10,191 nucleotides of DNA from Verrucomicrobiota bacterium (GTDB lineage: Bacteria; Verrucomicrobiota; Verrucomicrobiia; Chthoniobacterales; UBA10450): the NCBI GenBank assembly GCA_003218345.1, contig QHNF01000091.1, positions 1 to 10,191 on the forward strand. Direction: 5' to 3'. How positions within the stretch are numbered: position 1 is the first letter of the stretch; every line of letters starts with the position of its first letter. Shown here in pieces: positions 6,346 through 10,191 of this stretch. The notes under the pieces were generated by a model that made no database searches, had not been told where the DNA came from, and saw only the letters and a program-made list of their open reading frames with translations. The position numbers were made by a program, and so were the translations under genes.

Positions 6346-7995
6346 ATGGGATTTCGCGCGATCTTTAGACAATTGTTTACCAGCGGACTAGTTCGGCGTG
6401 CACTGCTTGCATTTTTCATCGTTGCACTCTTCCTCGGCGGCGTTCAGTTGCGCCGCTGGATCGGGGAAACAACGAGGCACGTGCGTTATCAGCACGACAT
6501 CGTCAACGCTTTTTACTGGGGCAGCGAGACGCTGAAAGAAGCGCGCCGTTTATCGCCCGACGAAGCTTCTGCTAATTCGTTGACAGGATTTTGTCGCGGT
6601 TACCTCGCACTCTACGATCGGGTGAAGCATAAGGCATACAAGAAGGATTACGGCCTCGACTATCCGCCGCTGCGACTGCTGGCCATGGCAATCTGGGCCA
6701 AGCAGGTGCGCAATCAATTCCCCTGGGTCGATGACGGACACCCAAAGCTGGTCAACCCGTTATTAAAGATCAATCTCCTATGCGAACTGCTTTCCGCAGT
6801 GGCGATTTTCCTTCTGGTTCGCTTGTGCGTGCTGCGGTCGTCATGCACAACGCTGTCACCGTTGCTTCGTAACTTATCCCTGCAACAACGCGCTTCGATT
6901 TGCGGCCTCGCCGCGGCCAGCGTGGCATGGTTCGAGCCGTCAATGATTCTTGACGCGCATGGCTGGCCGCAATGGGACGTATGGATTCTGCCGTTTTATC
7001 TGTTCGCTGCACTCGCAGCGCTGAAAAATCGCTGGTTTTTATGTGGCTGTCTGCTGGCCATAGGCGCAATGGTCAAAGGGCAGCTGTTATTCGTGGCGCC
7101 GTTTTTTGTTCTTTGGCCATTGTGGCAAAAACGATGGACCCGCCCGCTGCGCATGCTCGCCGGTTTCACTGCGACCGCGGCACTTATCACTTCGCCGTGG
7201 CTTCTGCGCATGCCGGCGGCCTGGATTGCACTCGTCGCTATTACCGGTTCTAGCTGGTTATTTCTTCTGCGACGCAAACTGCCACATCGAGGCGCGTGGA
7301 TCAGCGGGATCGGCGGATGCGCGGTATTTGTGATCGGCGCTTTCACTGGCGGAGACTTCGCTTGGCTACGAGTCGGTTTTCTGTATGGCAGCGAGCATTA
7401 CCCCTACCTTGTCATCAGTTCGTGTTACAACCTTCCATCACTTCTCTCCAAGCTTGGCTGGTCATTGAAGGATCCATTCTGGTCAGTTCATTTTGGATCT
7501 CTCCATTTCCATCTCACGATGCAATGGACCCTGCGCCTGCTCTATCTTGGCGCGCTCGCGATGTGTGCTTATGGGGCCGCGCGACAAGTTCGCGATCGCG
7601 ATCCTCGCGTCCTGATTGCAATCACCGCGCCGTGGCTGCTGATGTTCGCGCTGTTGGGGCAGATGCATGAGCGATACCTGATGTGGGGCGCGGTGGTTAG
7701 CGCCGTCGCCTTGGGAGTCAGCCTCAGGTTGAGCATCATTCATTTCGTCATCTCGGCCGCGAGCACAGCGATGATTGTGCATGTGATGCTGATCGATAAG
7801 AAACTCGAATCCACGCTGCCGGCGATTGATCTACTCAAGCACATTCGATCTTACGCGTCGGGCGTAGTGCTCGCCTGCGTGGCTGTTTACCTGTGGAACA
7901 CACTTTCGACGCGCATTCCGGTTTTCCAACGTCGAACAGCTCATTCGACCGCGGCGCCTTCCCTGTCACTGGGACCGGAGCCGGAGGAAGCATGA
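6346..7995 (+). CDS. GT-C-like polytopic membrane protein, probable glycosyltransferase
   Basis: This 549-residue integral membrane protein begins with a helix at ~12-32 and a ~110-residue non-cytoplasmic region containing FYWGSETLKEARRL and DYPPLRLLAMAIW, followed by about nine more hydrophobic segments and a soluble, Pro/Ser/Glu-rich tail. The block GWPQWDVWILPFYLFAALAA followed by a short basic loop and IGAMVKGQLLFVAPFFVLWP resembles the helix-loop-helix repeat of GT-C enzymes (GT87/ALG6-type) that use polyprenyl-phosphate sugars. A late MHERYLMWG motif is also typical of such proteins. The exact family is not certain and no substrate can be named. The ATG at 6346 is the only good start; its ribosome binding site is weak. 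The stop codon abuts the REP-like element at 7996. It may act with the GT39 protein in surface-glycan assembly (inference). Confidence 0.7.
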   Translation: MGFRAIFRQLFTSGLVRRALLAFFIVALFLGGVQLRRWIGETTRHVRYQHDIVNAFYWGSETLKEARRLSPDEASANSLTGFCRGYLALYDRVKHKAYKKDYGLDYPPLRLLAMAIWAKQVRNQFPWVDDGHPKLVNPLLKINLLCELLSAVAIFLLVRLCVLRSSCTTLSPLLRNLSLQQRASICGLAAASVAWFEPSMILDAHGWPQWDVWILPFYLFAALAALKNRWFLCGCLLAIGAMVKGQLLFVAPFFVLWPLWQKRWTRPLRMLAGFTATAALITSPWLLRMPAAWIALVAITGSSWLFLLRRKLPHRGAWISGIGGCAVFVIGAFTGGDFAWLRVGFLYGSEHYPYLVISSCYNLPSLLSKLGWSLKDPFWSVHFGSLHFHLTMQWTLRLLYLGALAMCAYGAARQVRDRDPRVLIAITAPWLLMFALLGQMHERYLMWGAVVSAVALGVSLRLSIIHFVISAASTAMIVHVMLIDKKLESTLPAIDLLKHIRSYASGVVLACVAVYLWNTLSTRIPVFQRRTAHSTAAPSLSLGPEPEEA

Positions 7996-8047
7996 GGTAG
8001 GGTTGGCGCGCTGCGCCGATCGGACGCCGCAGCGCCGCGTCTCTACC
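7996..8047 (+). repeat. REP-like palindromic element, copy 1 (52 nt)
   Basis: This 52-base unit runs from GGTAGGG to CTCTACC. It contains two hairpins: GGCGC GCT GCGCC, and GACGCCGC AGC GCCGCGTC with one mismatch. It aligns without gaps to the reverse complement of 9811-9862. It starts at the base after the glycosyltransferase stop and ends 4 bases before the stop of the convergent permease pseudogene. That is a typical REP position between two 3' ends, where it could act as a bidirectional transcript end. Confidence 0.75.
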
Positions 8048-8051
8048 ATCC

Positions 8052-8485
8052 TTACCGCATTCGGCTCCGCACAAATACGAAGTACAACACGAGCACAATC
8101 GCCAGCAGGTAAGTCAGCCAACTGATTTCGCGACCACGTCCACCGAAGCTTTGAAATGGCGTAGCCAATAAAGCCAAGCGTTAGGCCATCTGCAATTGAA
8201 TAGAACAGCGGAATGGCAATGATGATCAGGAATGCCGGCTCGGTGTAATCCTTCCATCCAATCTTGGCGACATTTTGCATCATCATTGCTCCGACAATCG
8301 CCAGGGCCGGCGCAGTAATGGGCGGATACCCACGGGTCATTGCAATCAGCGGGCATAGCGCTAACAAGAAAGCGCAGCGATGACCACCCCGGTCAGCCCT
8401 GTCCGCCCGCCTGCTTCCACGCCTGTAGCGCTTTCGATGAAACTTGTGACTGTGCTCGTGCCGAGCGTTGCGCCGGCCACCGCTC
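8052..8485 (-). pseudogene. Truncated, frameshifted NCS2 (AzgA/PbuG-type) purine permease
   Basis: Reading leftward from 8485, one frame gives [20 protein letters not shown] then [16 protein letters not shown], the conserved core of NCS2 adenine/guanine/hypoxanthine permeases. A one-base loss near 8367-8372 ends that frame at TAG. The next frame continues the family sequence with [38 protein letters not shown] and LFYSIADGLTLGFIGYAISK. A second one-base loss near 8148-8156 shifts to GGRGREISWLTYLLAIVLVL and a stop at 8054-8052. Upstream of 8485 an in-frame TGA occurs and family similarity ends, so roughly the first 60% of a normal ~430-residue permease is missing. Truncation plus two frameshifts make it non-functional. 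Confidence 0.9.
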
Positions 8486-8675
8486 AATCATGACCTGAGG
8501 CAGGTTTCGAATTTCTTTTCGTTATTGTGAATTGAACCCCCAGAGAACGAATTGAGCCCCCCGCGTAAACTTCACGTCGAAAATTGGGTATTTTGTCCGG
8601 GCAGCCGGAAAATCGCGCGCGACGCAAACTCCTATGATCGGAGGCGGCGGCCGAGCCTTCCAATTTTAAGCATCC
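8486..8675. other. Non-coding stretch with a 13-bp near-repeat, possible IS end remnant
   Basis: GAATTGAACCCCC (8529-8541) and GAATTGAGCCCCC (8549-8561) are direct repeats with one difference and a 20-base period. The first is preceded by TGT. This arrangement resembles the multiple terminal repeats at ends of IS21-family elements, but no transposase gene is present. The rest shows no gene and no clear terminator for the leftward permease gene that ends at 8676. Confidence 0.35.
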
Positions 8676-9782
8676 CTATTGCCGAGCCAATCGCCTGAAT
8701 AAAAATGCCCCCAGCACGATGAAAAGAACATTGGGGAACCAGACAAGTAGTTCCGGATGCACCTTTGGGTTTCCGCGCAGCGTATCGCCAATGATCACGA
8801 AAAGAAAATATGTAACCGCAACGATCAATCCCATGGCGAAACCAATTGAGGTCTCCCGGCGATGCGCTGTTACGCCTAGCGGCACGCCGATTATTGCGAA
8901 CGCAACGCATGCGAACGGAAATGAAAAGCGTTTGTTGATTTCGGTGCGGCTGGCGCTGCGTTCACGCTGGTTCTCGCTTTTTAATTGCTCAAGTAATTGC
9001 TCGATCGACAAAGCAGAACGGCTTGGCCGTTTTTTCTCTTTCTCATACAACTCCTCGAGGCTGATGGGCAGAGTGCCTTCCACCATATTGATTCCGTCAC
9101 GAATCTTTCGCAGGTTGGATGGATCCTTTTCGTCGCGCTCCTGGTAACGCGCCTGATAAAGGTGCATCAGAATCTGCTTGTTCGCCAAATCGGCTTCGAG
9201 CATGCCCGTGCGGGCGTAAGTCACTTTCACCGGCAGTGAATTCTGGTTCAGCTCGAAGACAGTGATGTTCTCGAGCTTGTTGCCTTCTTTTTTCCCCACG
9301 TAAATCTTGCGCCCGGGAAATTGATCGATCACCTGATCGCTGCCAAACAGCGCCATTGGGTTGCGCGTCGCCAGATCGAAAATGGTGCTACGCAATTTCT
9401 CCTGGGCTGCTGGCGCAGCCTGAACATTGAGCCAGAGACAGATCGCCGTGGAAACAAGCGCGATTCCGGCGAGCGAAACGCAGATGCGCGTGATACTCAC
9501 GCCGTTTGAGCGCAGTGCGATTAACTCGTTGTCTGCGGAAAGCCGCCCGAACACGAGCAGGATCGCGGTCAACAATCCCCACGGGATGGTGAAGATGAGC
9601 GAAAACGGCAACACATAGGCAATGAATGTGATCAGGTATTCCATTGGCACGTCATGATTCACCAGCAACGGCAGCAGCTTGCGAAAAATATTTCCGACAA
9701 CGAGCACAAGACTCAGCACGGCGATAGCGAACAACACGTTCACGATCAGCTCACGACTAATAAATCGGTCGATCAACTTCAT
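8676..9782 (-). CDS. LptF/LptG (YjgP/YjgQ) family LPS-export permease
   Basis: This 368-residue inner-membrane protein is the transmembrane component of the LptB2FG transporter, which extracts lipopolysaccharide from the inner membrane and passes it to the Lpt bridge. It shows three N-terminal helices (~10-32, 50-75, 95-118), the family hallmark FGRLSADNELIALRSNGVS between helices 2 and 3, a large periplasmic domain (~120-270), and three C-terminal helices (~285-305, 313-335, 345-362). The length is normal. The start chosen is the second ATG (9782, MKLIDRFISREL), which matches typical LptF/G N-termini; the ATG at 9797 adds five residues but overlaps a likely -10 element. Only one family member is in the window, so its LptF or LptG partner must lie elsewhere, or this lineage uses another arrangement. 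Downstream lies a dead permease gene. Confidence 0.92.
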   Translation of the reverse strand: MKLIDRFISRELIVNVLFAIAVLSLVLVVGNIFRKLLPLLVNHDVPMEYLITFIAYVLPFSLIFTIPWGLLTAILLVFGRLSADNELIALRSNGVSITRICVSLAGIALVSTAICLWLNVQAAPAAQEKLRSTIFDLATRNPMALFGSDQVIDQFPGRKIYVGKKEGNKLENITVFELNQNSLPVKVTYARTGMLEADLANKQILMHLYQARYQERDEKDPSNLRKIRDGINMVEGTLPISLEELYEKEKKRPSRSALSIEQLLEQLKSENQRERSASRTEINKRFSFPFACVAFAIIGVPLGVTAHRRETSIGFAMGLIVAVTYFLFVIIGDTLRGNPKVHPELLVWFPNVLFIVLGAFLFRRLARQ

Positions 9783-9795
9783 TCTTTGCGGCCAC

Positions 9796-9809
9796 ATGTT
9801 AGCACAAAT
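9796..9809 (-). promoter_or_regulatory. Candidate extended -10 promoter of the lptF/G gene
   Basis: On the minus strand TTGTGCTAACATG contains a TGnTAACAT extended -10 pattern (TAACAT at 9801-9796). Transcription would begin just before the ATG at 9782, giving a very short leader. The matching site for the divergent gene is at 9877-9885. No -35 box is recognisable. Confidence 0.35.
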
Positions 9810-9810
9810 T

Positions 9811-9862
9811 GGTTGCGACGCCGCGCTGCGGCGTCCGGATAGCGCAGCACGCTGTCCCTACC
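9811..9862 (-). repeat. REP-like palindromic element, copy 2 (52 nt, inverted)
   Basis: The reverse complement begins GGTAGGG and aligns over all 52 bases with copy 1 at 7996-8047; the block CGGACGCCGCAGCGC is identical. It holds one perfect hairpin, GACGCCGC AGC GCGGCGTC, and a weaker second one. Unlike copy 1, it sits between two divergent 5' ends, inside the lptF/G-oxidoreductase promoter region. Confidence 0.75.
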
Positions 9863-9876
9863 AAAGTCTGGACAAT

Positions 9877-9885
9877 TTGCTAACA
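9877..9885 (+). promoter_or_regulatory. Candidate extended -10 promoter of the FAD oxidoreductase gene
   Basis: TGCTAACAT has the TGn motif followed by TAACAT (9880-9885). The start codon lies 10 bases downstream, so the transcript would be nearly leaderless, in keeping with the absence of a Shine-Dalgarno sequence. It mirrors the site for the divergent lptF/G gene. Confidence 0.35.
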
Positions 9886-9895
9886 TCAACACACG

Positions 9896-10191
9896 ATGAG
9901 CATTGACATGTACGATGTCGCTGTCATTGGCGGCGGACCAGCTGGTAGCACTGCCGCCGCACTGCTTGCGCGCGCCGGACGGCGCGTGATCGTGTTCGAG
10001 CGCGAAAGGTTCCCACGCTTTCACATCGGCGAATCGCTGCTGCCTTTTAGCATGAAAGCGTTTAGCCGGCTGGAGCTGCACGAAAAATTATTGCGCTCCG
10101 GTTTCATGAAAAAATTCGGCGGCGAAATCTTTGGCGCGTGTTCCGAGCGGGGAACCAAATTTTATTTCAAGGACGGGTTCCGTTCCCAAAC
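9896..10191 (+). CDS. FAD-dependent oxidoreductase, halogenase-like, N-terminal part
   Basis: The frame starting ATG at 9896 stays open to the window end (98 residues). Residues 7-35 form a Rossmann FAD-binding unit: strand [15 protein letters not shown] with the GxGxxG glycines, helix LLARAGRRV, then strand VIVFE ending in the acidic residue that contacts the FAD ribose. [12 protein letters not shown] at 39-50 is the segment characteristic of the flavin-dependent tryptophan-halogenase-like group and related geranylgeranyl-reductase-type enzymes. The WxWxIP motif and active-site lysine that would separate halogenases from other members lie outside or cannot be placed, so substrate and reaction are open. 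There is no clear Shine-Dalgarno sequence, and a second ATG at 9908 is possible. It is divergent from lptF/G. Confidence 0.85.
   Translation, partial: MSIDMYDVAVIGGGPAGSTAAALLARAGRRVIVFERERFPRFHIGESLLPFSMKAFSRLELHEKLLRSGFMKKFGGEIFGACSERGTKFYFKDGFRSQ

Noticed and set aside
7966..8487. 173-residue minus-strand ORF as an intact gene
   Set aside because: Only its middle part is in the NCS2 family frame. Its N- and C-terminal parts are out-of-frame readings caused by two indels, and it runs over the REP element and the end of the neighbouring gene.

Overview
The window looks like a chromosomal stretch from a Gram-negative, moderately GC-rich bacterium. A single LptF/LptG-type LPS-export permease implies an outer membrane. 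The mix of GT-C membrane glycosyltransferases, a DUF72/DUF2062 pair, tRNA-linked GIY-YIG debris and REP-like palindromes resembles soil Verrucomicrobiota (Chthoniobacterales-like). That taxonomic guess is inference from gene content; no rRNA or marker gene is present to confirm it.

Layout. 1-1603 (minus strand): a tight run DUF72 protein > DUF2062 membrane protein > a gene that leaves the window at its left edge. 1674-2182 (minus strand): a tRNA-rich scar. It holds a complete initiator tRNA-fMet, then a small GIY-YIG nuclease gene with a disrupted 5' end, then a second near-exact copy of the last ~34 nt of tRNA-fMet. On the other side of tRNA-fMet lies an orphan 3' end of tRNA-Asn. 2443-4332 (minus): a class-II glutamine amidotransferase/asparagine synthetase. 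4424-5920 (plus): a GT39/ArnT-like membrane glycosyltransferase, divergent from the synthetase. 6033-6107 (minus): a complete tRNA-Asn(GUU). 6346-7995 (plus): a second, unassigned GT-C-like polytopic membrane protein. 7996-8047: a 52-nt REP-like palindrome. 8052-8485 (minus): a truncated, doubly frameshifted NCS2 purine permease pseudogene, with possible IS21-type terminal repeats just beyond its truncation point. 8676-9782 (minus): an LptF/LptG permease. 9811-9862: an inverted second copy of the REP-like palindrome, sitting between the two divergent genes. 9896-end (plus): the N-terminal part of a halogenase-like FAD oxidoreductase.

How it fits together. The functional theme is cell-envelope and surface-glycan work: two membrane glycosyltransferases using lipid-linked donors, an amidotransferase of the type often found in polysaccharide loci, and a lipopolysaccharide exporter. 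They are not one operon. The most unusual structure is the 325-bp unit made of a GIY-YIG gene bounded by direct repeats of a tRNA 3' end, which looks like a minimal one-gene tRNA-targeting insertion. The REP pair, the tRNA-Asn scrap and the decayed permease are further signs of past rearrangement.
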